Source of the DNA: Oscillospiraceae bacterium
GTDB lineage: Bacteria > Bacillota > Clostridia > Oscillospirales > Acutalibacteraceae
Length of the DNA stretch: 34,859 bases
Direction: 5' to 3'
NCBI GenBank assembly: GCA_902790325.1
Contig: CADARP010000019.1
Span: forward strand, 1 to 34,859
Made by a program: the position numbers and the translations under genes. A model generated the notes under the pieces. That model was not told the origin of the DNA. It saw only the letters and a list, made by a program, of their open reading frames with translations, and searched no databases. Below are positions 17,358 to 24,109 of this stretch, one piece after another (positions within the stretch are counted from its first letter, which is position 1; each line of letters begins with the position of its first letter).

Positions 17358-17927
17358 TCACTTGATTTGTCTGATCCGGTTTCCGCGCACGACGAAAGCA
17401 TGCCGCGCCAGATCGATCATCGGCGCGTCGTTCGCGGGAGAGTCGGTGTAGAACGCGTCGATCCGCGCATCGGGACACGCGGCGCGAAACGCCTCGATTT
17501 TGCGTTCGCGCAGGTTGAAGTGCTCGATCCGGCACGTCGCAGGATCGACCCGCGAAGATACGCAGTTCCGCACGCCCAGCCTGCGGCAGACTTCGCGCAT
17601 GGAAAAGTCCGGCGCGGCGGTGACGATCCAGTCGTCCTCACGCCGCATTTCGGCATAAAACGGCTTGATCTTGCGCATATGCCTGTCCCAGAAAGCCCGC
17701 ATGTCCGCTTCGATATCCGGTATCTTCCGAAGCTCCCGTTCGACCAGCGCGGCGTTCTCCCGCAGGAACGCCTCCGCCGTGACTTTGCCCCGTTTGTATT
17801 TGGCAAATTCAATCAATACCTTCGGCAGCAGACGCAGCAGTCCGGGATTTTTGCGGATGTAAAACAGGAACAGATCGAAGCAGCTCTCGCCGTTGTAAAT
17901 CGTGTTGTCAAAATCATATACATTCAT
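17358..17927 (-). CDS. HAD-superfamily phosphatase, HAD-IB-like
   Basis: This 189-residue protein begins with the HAD motif DFDNT (nucleophile D5, acid/base D7). It has a helical cap region with RKNPGLLRLLPK, motif II at IVTAAPDF and motif IV at YTDSPANDAPMIDLA. That arrangement resembles the SerB/HAD-IB phosphatases that act on small phosphomonoesters; the substrate is unknown. The ATG at 17927 has no ribosome site. The predicted -10 element TAAAAT at 17936-17941 puts transcription start about two bases before this ATG, so the message may be leaderless. A start 18 bases upstream would lie inside the promoter. It is the first gene of the 13-gene minus-strand block, and its stop is 13 bases from the surface-protein start. 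Confidence 0.85.
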   Translation of the reverse strand: MNVYDFDNTIYNGESCFDLFLFYIRKNPGLLRLLPKVLIEFAKYKRGKVTAEAFLRENAALVERELRKIPDIEADMRAFWDRHMRKIKPFYAEMRREDDWIVTAAPDFSMREVCRRLGVRNCVSSRVDPATCRIEHFNLRERKIEAFRAACPDARIDAFYTDSPANDAPMIDLARHAFVVRGNRIRQIK

Positions 17928-17935
17928 ACAGAATA

Positions 17936-17964
17936 ATTTTAGCATACGAGACAGATAAATGCAA
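17936..17964 (-). promoter_or_regulatory. Extended -10 promoter for the HAD-to-nitroreductase gene block
   Basis: On the minus strand this reads TTGCAT, 17 bases, then TAAAAT, with TATGC directly before the -10 giving an extended TG element. The predicted start point is about 17929, two bases from the ATG at 17927. It lies downstream of a terminator for the preceding gene, so it is the likely main promoter of the long block ending at 110. Confidence 0.6.
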
Positions 17965-17976
17965 TCTTTTTTGCAT

Positions 17977-18017
17977 AAAAAAACGAACCCGCCGCAGCTC
18001 AAGGAGAACCGCGGCGG
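17977..18017 (-). terminator. Rho-independent terminator of the dockerin-protein gene
   Basis: A seven-base GC stem (CCGCCGC pairing with GCGGCGG, loop about 15 bases) is followed on the minus strand by GTTCG and seven T residues. It lies 12 bases after the stop of the large secreted-protein gene and before the HAD promoter, separating the two units. Confidence 0.8.
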
Positions 18018-18029
18018 AACATGCATGAT

Positions 18030-21000
18030 TCAGATTGTCTGGCTGACGTCGGATATTCCCGCGTTGGCATTGCGGAACTCCGTGACGTCGGAGGAATTGA
18101 CGTTGCCGTCCCGCGTGACGTCCGCGGCAAAGAACTGCGCGGAATCCGCTTCGTATGTGATAATCCCTGCGTTGACGGAGCGAATCTCGGTCACGTCGGA
18201 GGAGTTGAGCAGACCGTCGCCGGTGACGTCGCCGAAGATCACGACCGTAAAGGATTCAAGCTCGTCGCCGGTCGTATCATCGACAAGATGCAGAACCGTG
18301 CCGGTGCCGATTGCGGCAGACACGCGTTCGATCTCGATGTGCGTACCGTCCGCAATGTCGAGGTACTGCTCACGCAGCGCCGCCTCGGTCACGCCGAACG
18401 CGAGACCGTAGACAAACCCGCGTTCGCGGTCGACCACCGCGCCGGAATCCGCTTTCGCCGTGAGTGCCCCGGACGTTTCGACTGCCGTCCAGTGTGCGGT
18501 CAGCGTATGATCCGCCGTCATCGTGCAGATCGTGCTCTCCGTGACAAGCGTCCCGTCCGCCAGGAACCATCCGTCGAACGCAAAGCCGTCGCGTGTCGGT
18601 TCGGGCAGCGTGCCGTAAATCTCATTGTAGTATGCCGTGATTGCCGGAATGCCGCACGTGCCGCCGTCCGGATCGAGCGTGACGGTGTAGGTGTTGACTG
18701 TGCTTGTGTAGGTCGCCGTGTAAGTCGCGTTCTTTGTGACTTTGGCAACCGTCGGCGACCAGCCTGCAAACGTGTAACTGTATTGCGCGGTAGCTGTTTT
18801 GGTCGGTGTTGCGCCGCTGTAGGTCGGTGTCGTGTTGTAATCCCACTTACCGCTTTGCAGCACCGTGCCGTCATCGTTTTTGAATGTGACCGTGTATTGG
18901 TTGACCGTGCTTGTATACGCCGCCGTGTAGGTCGCGTCCTTTGTGACTTTGGCAATCGTCGGCGACCAGCCTGCAAACGTGTAGGTGTACTGCGCGGTCG
19001 CGGCTTTGGTCGGTGTTGTGCCGCTGTAGGTCGGTGTCGAGTTGTAATCCCACTTGCCGCTTTGCAGCACGGTACCGTCGTCGTTCTTGAAGGTTACCGT
19101 GTACTGATTGACCGTGCTCGTGTACGTCGCGGTATAGGTCGCGTTCTTTGTGACCTTTGCGATTGTCGGCGTCCAGCCTGCAAACGTGTAGGTGTACTGC
19201 GCAGTTGCGGTCTTGGCCGGCGTCGCACCGCTGTAGGTCGGTGTTGAATTATAATCCCACTTGCCTGTTTGCAGCACCGTACCGTCGTCGTTCTTGAACG
19301 TGACTGTGTACTGGTTCTTCGGCAGCGCGTCTGTCGTGATCGAGGTCGCTCCATTGACGGTTACGGTATACGTCCCGTCGGCGTTGGGCGTGGCGACTGT
19401 GCCGTTGACCTTGAGTGTCGGCGTGCTCTGGTCGTAGCCGGTCTTTACCGCAGTACTGACCGTGAAGACCGTACCGTAGTCATAGGTGCCGGCCGTCACA
19501 CCGCTGATCGTCGTGCCTGTGCCCGCGGTTACCGTAACGGCGTAGGTGTTGACCGTCCATTGCGCATAGAGCGTCGTCGCGGTGGTGGGTTTGAAGGACG
19601 CGCCGCCGTTGTATTTCGTTCCGCTGCCGTCGGACTTCGTATTCCAGCCGCCAAAGGTATAGCCGGTCTTTGTGGGAGTCGGCAGCGTGACCGTGCCGAG
19701 CGTCCATTTGGCATAGAGGTCGAATGTGCCGCTAGTCGTCAGATTTTTGACACTCGCTTTGTCCGCATAGCTTGTGCCCGTGCCGTCGGCTTTTGTGTTC
19801 CATCCGCCGAATGTCGCGGTCGCCGTATCGCTCGTTTTGCTGTTGCCGCCCGTCGCGCCGTTGTAGTTGTAGGTCACGATGTACTTGCGCTGGAATGCGT
19901 TTGCGGTCAGATTCTGCGCGACGTCATAGGTGAACGACTGATTGCTCATGCTGCCGCTTGTCGCACCGTTGCCGTTGAATTTGACAGCGTAAGGACTGGC
20001 GGTCCATTGCGCATATAGAGTTATTGCAGCATTTGCTGAATACGTAGCACCGGATGCATAACTAGTTCCGCTTCCGGATGCTTTTGTATTCCACCCATTG
20101 AAGACATAGCCCGGTCTGGTTGGTTGCTCTGTCCTTAATGTTATATCTACACAGGAGTTTTTGTTTTGAGAAGACGGTGCGCCACTTCCTCCATTTGCAT
20201 CGTAAGAAATAGTATATGTTTTATTTTGGACGACAAATTTAATATTGGAACTTCCCAAACACTGATAATAATCACAGGCACAAACATATGCGTAATAGGT
20301 TCCCGCTGGAAAATCCATGGAAAAACCTGAACTTGCATTCCATTTAGTATAATAATTATATGCATCTGCACAGCTGGAGTCTGTAAAGATTTTTAAGTCA
20401 TACCATTTAGCACCATAAACACTGTCCCAAGTGAATGTAACCGTTGGTGACGAAACAGAAGACTTAAGCGTCGTTCTCTTAAGTTGAACATCGTCACCCG
20501 TATATACGCTCCATGTCTGTGCATCATTATAATTCCTGTGATTGATTTGAATAATATTACCATCATCAGTGTTCCCTGCGTAAAGATCCATCACCCACTC
20601 TTCATCAGAAAAGTGTTTGTTTAAAAATGCATAGCCATCACCTTGGGGTATTAAATACCACTGTTGATAATAACCGCCCCAAAACTCTGTGCAAGCCGAA
20701 ACATGTTCACAAACAGCTCTGTTCCCTCCGTACATTTCAAGAGCCTTACCGTCATAGCAAGAACTAATTACATACGCCCCGTCTTCTTGACGAACAAAAT
20801 GCCATTTTTGCCTTGCGGAATTGTTTTCGGTCTGCAAGTATATGTGATTCGTTCCACTAACTTGTGAGATTGGTTTCCAGCATGCTGTGTTGAGAATGAC
20901 ACCGTAAAAATCATCACCAAGGTTTGCGTAACCCGGCGCTGTATTCATATGACATACATAGTGAGTCCAATTATTTGATCCGCATCCATCACATGACCAG

Positions 21001-21515
21001 CTCGCTCCAAACGTTGTATCGTTATGAAGGCTATTATGGGCACAATCCTTCATATATCCATCTTTATCTTCACCCGTACAAAAAACCACGTGACGATAGG
21101 GCGCCTTACCATAATTAGTACAGTTATTACAGTAATTGAACACAACATCTCCGGGCGAAATCTTACCAGCATTATCTCCATACATAGAGATTTTGCCGTT
21201 TGTTACTTTTAACGCATAGATTGTTCCATATCCTTCAATTGCATTTTTTAAATTCACAACGATTGCTTGATCTACATTAATTCCGCCTGCTCGTAAACAA
21301 GCAGAAACGAATGAAGAACACAACCAACTATTAGGGCAGTACCCGTTGTTTTTATCAGATGTACAGTGGCTTTTTGCATAACTAATAGCTGCACTTGCAT
21401 CATAATTATCTGCACTAACCTGTAAATCCAACCCTCCAATTCCAATTGCCCCCACAGCTATAATTACCGCAAGCAGTAGTGCAACCATTTTCTTGCCAGC
21501 CATTTTTGCGCTCAT
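18030..21515 (-). CDS. Secreted modular amidase/lectin protein with InlB-type repeats and dockerin
   Basis: This 1161-residue exported protein has a signal peptide (cleavage after VSA, near residue 36). A papain-fold amidase or NlpC/P60-like domain follows, with Cys66 (CSSFVSACLRAGG) and His142 (YRHVVFCTG). Next come a ricin-type beta-trefoil (about 200-345), an Fn3-like domain (about 345-430) and InlB/Listeria-Bacteroides repeats with the GWNTK...LYAQW signature (about 430-660). Three 69-residue repeats occupy 736-942, then a further InlB-like unit. The C-terminal type I dockerin has two calcium loops (DVTGDGLLNSSD and DVTRDGNVNSSD). It probably cleaves peptides in cell walls or glycoproteins and docks to a cohesin; no cohesin is in the window. 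The ATG at 21515 follows AAGGGGGAT. The first ~500 codons are AT-rich and the rest GC-rich, suggesting a mosaic gene. Confidence 0.88.
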   Translation of the reverse strand: MSAKMAGKKMVALLLAVIIAVGAIGIGGLDLQVSADNYDASAAISYAKSHCTSDKNNGYCPNSWLCSSFVSACLRAGGINVDQAIVVNLKNAIEGYGTIYALKVTNGKISMYGDNAGKISPGDVVFNYCNNCTNYGKAPYRHVVFCTGEDKDGYMKDCAHNSLHNDTTFGASWSCDGCGSNNWTHYVCHMNTAPGYANLGDDFYGVILNTACWKPISQVSGTNHIYLQTENNSARQKWHFVRQEDGAYVISSCYDGKALEMYGGNRAVCEHVSACTEFWGGYYQQWYLIPQGDGYAFLNKHFSDEEWVMDLYAGNTDDGNIIQINHRNYNDAQTWSVYTGDDVQLKRTTLKSSVSSPTVTFTWDSVYGAKWYDLKIFTDSSCADAYNYYTKWNASSGFSMDFPAGTYYAYVCACDYYQCLGSSNIKFVVQNKTYTISYDANGGSGAPSSQNKNSCVDITLRTEQPTRPGYVFNGWNTKASGSGTSYASGATYSANAAITLYAQWTASPYAVKFNGNGATSGSMSNQSFTYDVAQNLTANAFQRKYIVTYNYNGATGGNSKTSDTATATFGGWNTKADGTGTSYADKASVKNLTTSGTFDLYAKWTLGTVTLPTPTKTGYTFGGWNTKSDGSGTKYNGGASFKPTTATTLYAQWTVNTYAVTVTAGTGTTISGVTAGTYDYGTVFTVSTAVKTGYDQSTPTLKVNGTVATPNADGTYTVTVNGATSITTDALPKNQYTVTFKNDDGTVLQTGKWDYNSTPTYSGATPAKTATAQYTYTFAGWTPTIAKVTKNATYTATYTSTVNQYTVTFKNDDGTVLQSGKWDYNSTPTYSGTTPTKAATAQYTYTFAGWSPTIAKVTKDATYTAAYTSTVNQYTVTFKNDDGTVLQSGKWDYNTTPTYSGATPTKTATAQYSYTFAGWSPTVAKVTKNATYTATYTSTVNTYTVTLDPDGGTCGIPAITAYYNEIYGTLPEPTRDGFAFDGWFLADGTLVTESTICTMTADHTLTAHWTAVETSGALTAKADSGAVVDRERGFVYGLAFGVTEAALREQYLDIADGTHIEIERVSAAIGTGTVLHLVDDTTGDELESFTVVIFGDVTGDGLLNSSDVTEIRSVNAGIITYEADSAQFFAADVTRDGNVNSSDVTEFRNANAGISDVSQTI
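18690..19310 (-). repeat. Three tandem 207-base repeats inside the dockerin-protein gene
   Basis: The units are 19104-19310, 18897-19103 and 18690-18896. Each encodes 69 residues beginning YTVTFKNDDGTVLQ and ending YTSTVN(Q/T), differing at only a few positions. The near identity at both DNA and protein level implies recent duplication or ongoing homogenisation. Copy number may vary between strains. Confidence 0.93.
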
Positions 21516-21560
21516 TTTGACATCCCCCTTTTGTAATCTTCCAAACAGTACTTTCCGTGC

Positions 21561-21730
21561 AAAATAAAAAATGCGCAGCCGAAGCCGCGCACGAAAAACA
21601 CAGCTCCGATTGTCGCCAAACAAAACCCTTCATGTGCCTAACAATAGCATGTGAAAGTAGAGCCTGTATTTTTACCATAGAGATAAAAATACACGCTAAA
21701 GTCAGGCACTCCTATTTGGTTTTGTTTGGC
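21561..21730 (-). ncRNA. Structured leader RNA with intrinsic terminator, class unknown
   Basis: The RNA is predicted to begin at 21730. It forms four stacked helices: P1, a perfect 13-base stem (21718-21730 with 21615-21627); P2, nine bases with one GU (21701-21709 with 21634-21642); P3, seven bases with one GU (21692-21698 with 21645-21651); and P4, a perfect nine-base hairpin (21684-21692 with 21666-21674, loop of nine). A 14-base bulge lies on the 3' side between P4 and P3. Twenty-three bases after P1 comes an eight-base stem with a UUCG loop (21572-21591) and the T-run 21561-21571, then 45 bases to the start codon. This looks like an attenuator or riboswitch-type leader, or a small RNA of about 170 bases. 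I recognise no known class, and no anti-terminator pairing is obvious. Confidence 0.65.
21572..21591 (-). terminator. Intrinsic terminator inside the leader of the dockerin-protein gene
   Basis: The stem TGCGCGGC pairs with GCTGCGCA (one GU) around a TTCG tetraloop. It is followed on the minus strand by six T, one A and four T (21561-21571). It lies between the promoter and the start codon of the large secreted protein, so it should stop most transcripts unless it is relieved. Confidence 0.78.
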
Positions 21731-21736
21731 AAGTTC

Positions 21737-21765
21737 ATTATAGCATACCCCGTTTTGCAGTGCAA
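21737..21765 (-). promoter_or_regulatory. Strong promoter of the structured leader and dockerin-protein gene
   Basis: The minus strand reads TTGCAC, 17 bases, then a perfect TATAAT, with TATGC forming an extended -10. The expected start point at 21730 coincides with the first paired base of leader helix P1. Confidence 0.82.
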
Positions 21766-21854
21766 GTGGTTTTTTCAATCGGAGTCATTCATGAACGCGG
21801 GTGCGGCGCCGAAGCCGTCACGCATTCAGAATCCGTACATATCAACGATCTGTC

Positions 21855-21976
21855 TGTAGGGCGCGGATGTATGCGTTCCCTACGGCACACCGGAAAAGGC
21901 ATCGGACGGGAGCGGCGGGACGATGTGGGCATCGTCCCCTACGGCTCGCCGGGAGGTACAGCGGACGCATGCCGCC
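21855..21976. repeat. 59-base tandem intergenic repeat with hairpins
   Basis: Two related units share the core CCCTACGG (21878-21885 and 21937-21944, a 59-base period) and similar downstream spacing of CCGG, CGGACG and GC-rich ends. Each unit contains an inverted repeat: GTAGGG with CCCTAC (21856-21861 and 21878-21883), and GGGACGATG with CATCGTCCC (21917-21925 and 21930-21938). The resemblance is to dispersed palindromic intergenic repeats seen in Clostridia. Short open frames across it are repetitive and not protein-like. Confidence 0.65.
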
Positions 21977-22068
21977 TCTTGGGAGACGGCCGCAAGAGAT
22001 CATACAGTATTTGGACGAACGTTGTACTGCACATCTGACGCAAACGGTCGCAGAACAAACAAATAGTC

Positions 22069-22096
22069 TTGACTTCTGCGTATGACGTGGTATAAT
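22069..22096 (+). promoter_or_regulatory. Promoter of the abrB-ABC transporter operon
   Basis: TTGACT at 22069-22074, a 16-base spacer and a perfect TATAAT at 22091-22096 precede the AbrB-like gene by about 43 bases. The predicted start is near 22103, inside the palindrome described separately. Confidence 0.85.
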
Positions 22097-22114
22097 TGGT
22101 ATGAATAGTCATAC
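22080..22114 (+). promoter_or_regulatory. Probable operator for the AbrB-like regulator
   Basis: The palindrome GTATGAATAGTCATAC occupies 22099-22114, overlapping the predicted transcription start. A further direct copy of GTATGA lies in the promoter spacer at 22080-22085. Repeats placed over the promoter of a DNA-binding protein's own gene suggest autoregulation, as is usual for AbrB/MazE-fold regulators. Confidence 0.5.
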
Positions 22115-22139
22115 TTGTTATACAAAAGGAGGCAGGAAT

Positions 22140-22373
22140 ATGAAAGCACCGAAAGGCAAGCATCTCTTCGGGCTGGTCACGGTCGGGTCCAAGGGGCAGA
22201 TCGTCATCCCCAAAAAAGCACGCGACCTTTTCGGCATCGAACCGGGCGATTCGCTCGTGCTGGTCGGCGACGAAAAGGAAGGTCTGGCGATCATCACCAA
22301 CGAGCGTGTTTCACGTATGCTGCAGAATATCCTGAAGGAGGATGCGGACGATGACAGCGATCCAAACGATTGA
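22140..22373 (+). CDS. AbrB/MazE/SpoVT-fold transcriptional regulator
   Basis: This 77-residue protein carries the swapped-hairpin DNA-binding fold: GLVTVGSKGQIVIPKKARDLFGIEPGDSLVLVGDEKEG matches the AbrB/SpoVT pattern. The short tail (residues 50-77) is acidic, ending ADDDSDPND. It binds DNA as a dimer and probably controls the ABC transporter encoded next to it, and its own promoter. The ATG at 22140 is set by a perfect AAAGGAGG seven bases upstream; a frame beginning earlier lies in the promoter region. Its last 23 bases overlap the ATPase gene. No toxin gene follows, so this is not a MazEF-type antitoxin pair. Confidence 0.92.
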   Translation: MKAPKGKHLFGLVTVGSKGQIVIPKKARDLFGIEPGDSLVLVGDEKEGLAIITNERVSRMLQNILKEDADDDSDPND

Positions 22374-23082
22374 TCTCTGCCGCGCGTTCGGCAGCGTGCA
22401 AGCTGTGGATCATATGAACTTAACCGTCGAGAAAGGCGAGATCTACGGTCTGCTGGGCGTCAACGGCGCGGGCAAAACGACCACGATCCGCATGCTCTCC
22501 TGCCTGCTGAAACCGGACAGCGGCGACGCGCTGCTTCTCGGTCACAGCATCGTGCGCGAGAGCGCTGCGGTCAAGAAAATCATCAATATTTCCCCGCAGG
22601 AGACCGCCGTCGCGCGGAATCTGACGGTGCGGGAAAACCTTATGCTGATCGCGCAGATCTACGGATTCACCAAGCAGGAAGCCGCGTCGCGCACAAATGA
22701 GCTGATCGACGCGCTCGAACTGAGCGAAGTCCTTTCCCGCAAAGCCGGCACGCTCTCCGGCGGCTATCAGCGGCGGCTGTCGATCGCCATGGCGCTCGTA
22801 TCGCGTCCGCAGATCCTGTTTCTGGATGAACCGACATTGGGTCTGGACGTGCTTGCGCGGCGTGCGCTTTGGAGATTCATCGAGAAGCTGCGCGGCGAAA
22901 TGACCGTCATCCTGACGACGCACGCCATGGACGAGGCGGAGGCGCTCAGCGACCGCATCGGCATCGTGTCCAAAGGCTCGCTGCGCGCATGCGGTACGGC
23001 ACAGGACCTGATGGCGCGTACACAGACGGATTCGTTCGAGGACGCGTTCGTCCGGCTGGTCAGCGAGGAGGCGGAGAAATGA
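22351..23082 (+). CDS. ABC transporter ATP-binding protein (ABC-2 exporter type)
   Basis: This 243-residue ATPase has Walker A GVNGAGKTTT, a Q-loop near SPQET, signature LSGGYQRRLSIAMAL, Walker B ILFLDEPTLGLD and the H-loop TTHAMDEAE. It groups with the CcmA/DrrA-like ATPases that drive ABC-2 exporters of drugs, lipids or peptides. The ATG at 22351 has AAGGAGG nine bases upstream; another in-frame ATG at 22342 is directly adjacent to that site and too close. The permease gene follows with an ATGA overlap, so the pair is co-translated and forms the pump together. Confidence 0.95.
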   Translation: MTAIQTIDLCRAFGSVQAVDHMNLTVEKGEIYGLLGVNGAGKTTTIRMLSCLLKPDSGDALLLGHSIVRESAAVKKIINISPQETAVARNLTVRENLMLIAQIYGFTKQEAASRTNELIDALELSEVLSRKAGTLSGGYQRRLSIAMALVSRPQILFLDEPTLGLDVLARRALWRFIEKLRGEMTVILTTHAMDEAEALSDRIGIVSKGSLRACGTAQDLMARTQTDSFEDAFVRLVSEEAEK

Positions 23083-23813
23083 AAAGAACGCTTGTTTTTG
23101 CGGGCAGAAACGTGCGGGAACTGCTGCGCGATCCGCTGACGATCGGCTTCGGTGCGGCGTTTCCCGTCCTGCTGCTCGTGCTGCTGTCGCTCATCTCACG
23201 CAATACGCCGAAGGAAGTCTTCACCATCGAATCTCTGACACCGGGCATCGCCGTGTTCGGGCTTTCTTTCTTTTCGCTGTTTTCCGGAATGCTCGTTGCG
23301 AAAGATCGTTCCACATCCTTCCTGATGCGCCTGTTCGCGTCGCCTCTGACCGCAGGCGACTTCATCATCGGCTACACCCTTCCCCTGCTGCCGCTCGCGC
23401 TCTTGCAGGCTGTGCTCTGCTACGCGGTCGCGCTCGTGCTGGGTCTGCCGTTTTCCGTGTCCGTTCTGCGTGCCGTTTTGGCGATTTTACCGGCAGCGGC
23501 GCTGTATATCGCAATCGGTCTGCTCGCCGGCAGTCTGCTGAACGACAAGCAGGTCGGCGGTCTGTGCGGCGCGATGCTGACCAACGTCAGCGTGATCTGC
23601 TCGGGCGCCTGGTTCCCGATCGACCTTGTCGGCAAAGGCTTCCGCACCTTCTGCAGCATCCTGCCGTTCGCGCACGCGGTCGATCTCGGCCGATGCGTGC
23701 TTTCCGGCACGTCCGACGGTTTGAGCGTGCACCTTGCGGTCGTCTGCGCATATGCGGTCGTTCTGTCCGTGCTGGCGGTGCTGGCATTCCGCCGCGCGGC
23801 AAAACGCGGATAA
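23079..23813 (+). CDS. ABC-2 type transporter permease
   Basis: This 244-residue membrane protein has about six hydrophobic helices and the ABC-2 layout. A short cytoplasmic N-terminus (RNVRELLRDPLTIGFG) leads into helix 1, and a loop SGMLVAKDRSTSFLMRLFASPLTAGDF contacts the ATPase. A conserved-type segment (CSGAWFPIDLVGKGFRTFCSILPFAHAVD) lies before the final helices. It should pair with the preceding ATPase as a homodimeric exporter. The cargo is unknown. The ATG overlaps the ATPase stop by four bases, with GAGGAGGCGGAG just before it. It ends four bases before the -35 of the next promoter. Confidence 0.93.
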   Translation: MKRTLVFAGRNVRELLRDPLTIGFGAAFPVLLLVLLSLISRNTPKEVFTIESLTPGIAVFGLSFFSLFSGMLVAKDRSTSFLMRLFASPLTAGDFIIGYTLPLLPLALLQAVLCYAVALVLGLPFSVSVLRAVLAILPAAALYIAIGLLAGSLLNDKQVGGLCGAMLTNVSVICSGAWFPIDLVGKGFRTFCSILPFAHAVDLGRCVLSGTSDGLSVHLAVVCAYAVVLSVLAVLAFRRAAKRG

Positions 23814-23816
23814 TGA

Positions 23817-23845
23817 TTGACAAAATTCCATTTTTGCTGTATACT
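23817..23845 (+). promoter_or_regulatory. Consensus promoter of the 74-residue membrane protein gene
   Basis: TTGACA at 23817-23822, a 17-base spacer and TATACT at 23840-23845 start right after the permease stop. The predicted start is about 23852, 22 bases before the ATG. Confidence 0.85.
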
Positions 23846-23873
23846 GGGAGTATCTACCAACCGAGGTGCGCTT

Positions 23874-24098
23874 ATGAACAAAATCAACCACCCAATCCTG
23901 ATCGTCAGTACAGCATCGGCAATGATCATCATCGGCGTGTCCATCGCGCTCGGAATGCGCTACGGTCTTGCGTCGGGTCTGCTAACCGGACTGAGCGCGT
24001 TCGTGGTACTGATCGTCTGTATGCTGTGCGCAAACCGGTGGATGAAGAAATCGGACGAGGCAAAGCGCAAAAACAAAAAAGAAAAGAAAACCAAATGA
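23874..24098 (+). CDS. Small two-helix membrane protein of unknown function
   Basis: This 74-residue protein is not one I recognise. It has two hydrophobic helices (about residues 8-25 and 32-48), separated by a short GMRYGLASG turn. The tail is strongly basic (WMKKSDEAKRKNKKEKKTK), likely cytoplasmic by the positive-inside rule. The ATG at 23874 follows GAGGTG. It has its own consensus promoter and its own terminator, so it is a monocistronic unit placed between the ABC exporter and the acyl-CoA synthetase, and it may be strongly expressed. Confidence 0.75.
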   Translation: MNKINHPILIVSTASAMIIIGVSIALGMRYGLASGLLTGLSAFVVLIVCMLCANRWMKKSDEAKRKNKKEKKTK

Positions 24099-24109
24099 TC
24101 CTGTTCTGC

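Noticed and set aside
14984-17365. A 793-codon plus-strand open frame antisense to the vWA protein gene.
   Set aside because: The product is Arg/His-rich low-quality sequence without domains. The opposite strand encodes a clear signal peptide, vWA motif and Ig repeats, so this is a GC-codon shadow.
18030-18250. The dockerin as evidence for a cellulosome in this window.
   Set aside because: No cohesin, scaffoldin or glycoside hydrolase is present here, and dockerins also occur on single proteases and adhesins in Ruminococcaceae.
21615-21730. The 13-base perfect terminal inverted repeats could mark a small MITE-type mobile element.
   Set aside because: The flanks (TTGTC on one side, AAGTT on the other) show no target duplication. 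The left boundary coincides with a predicted transcription start, and internal helices are nested in register with GU pairs, which fits RNA better. Not excluded without a copy-number search.
21855-21976. Repeated palindromic units considered as a CRISPR array.
   Set aside because: Only two diverged units, no identical repeats with unique spacers and no cas genes.
21760-22085. Two overlapping plus-strand open frames of about 90 codons in the intergenic region.
   Set aside because: They run through the 59-base repeat and its hairpins, overlap a promoter region, lack ribosome sites and give Arg-rich repetitive peptides.
22140-22373. AbrB/MazE-fold gene as the antitoxin of a toxin-antitoxin pair.
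   Set aside because: The next gene is an ABC ATPase with complete motifs; no small toxin gene lies on either side.
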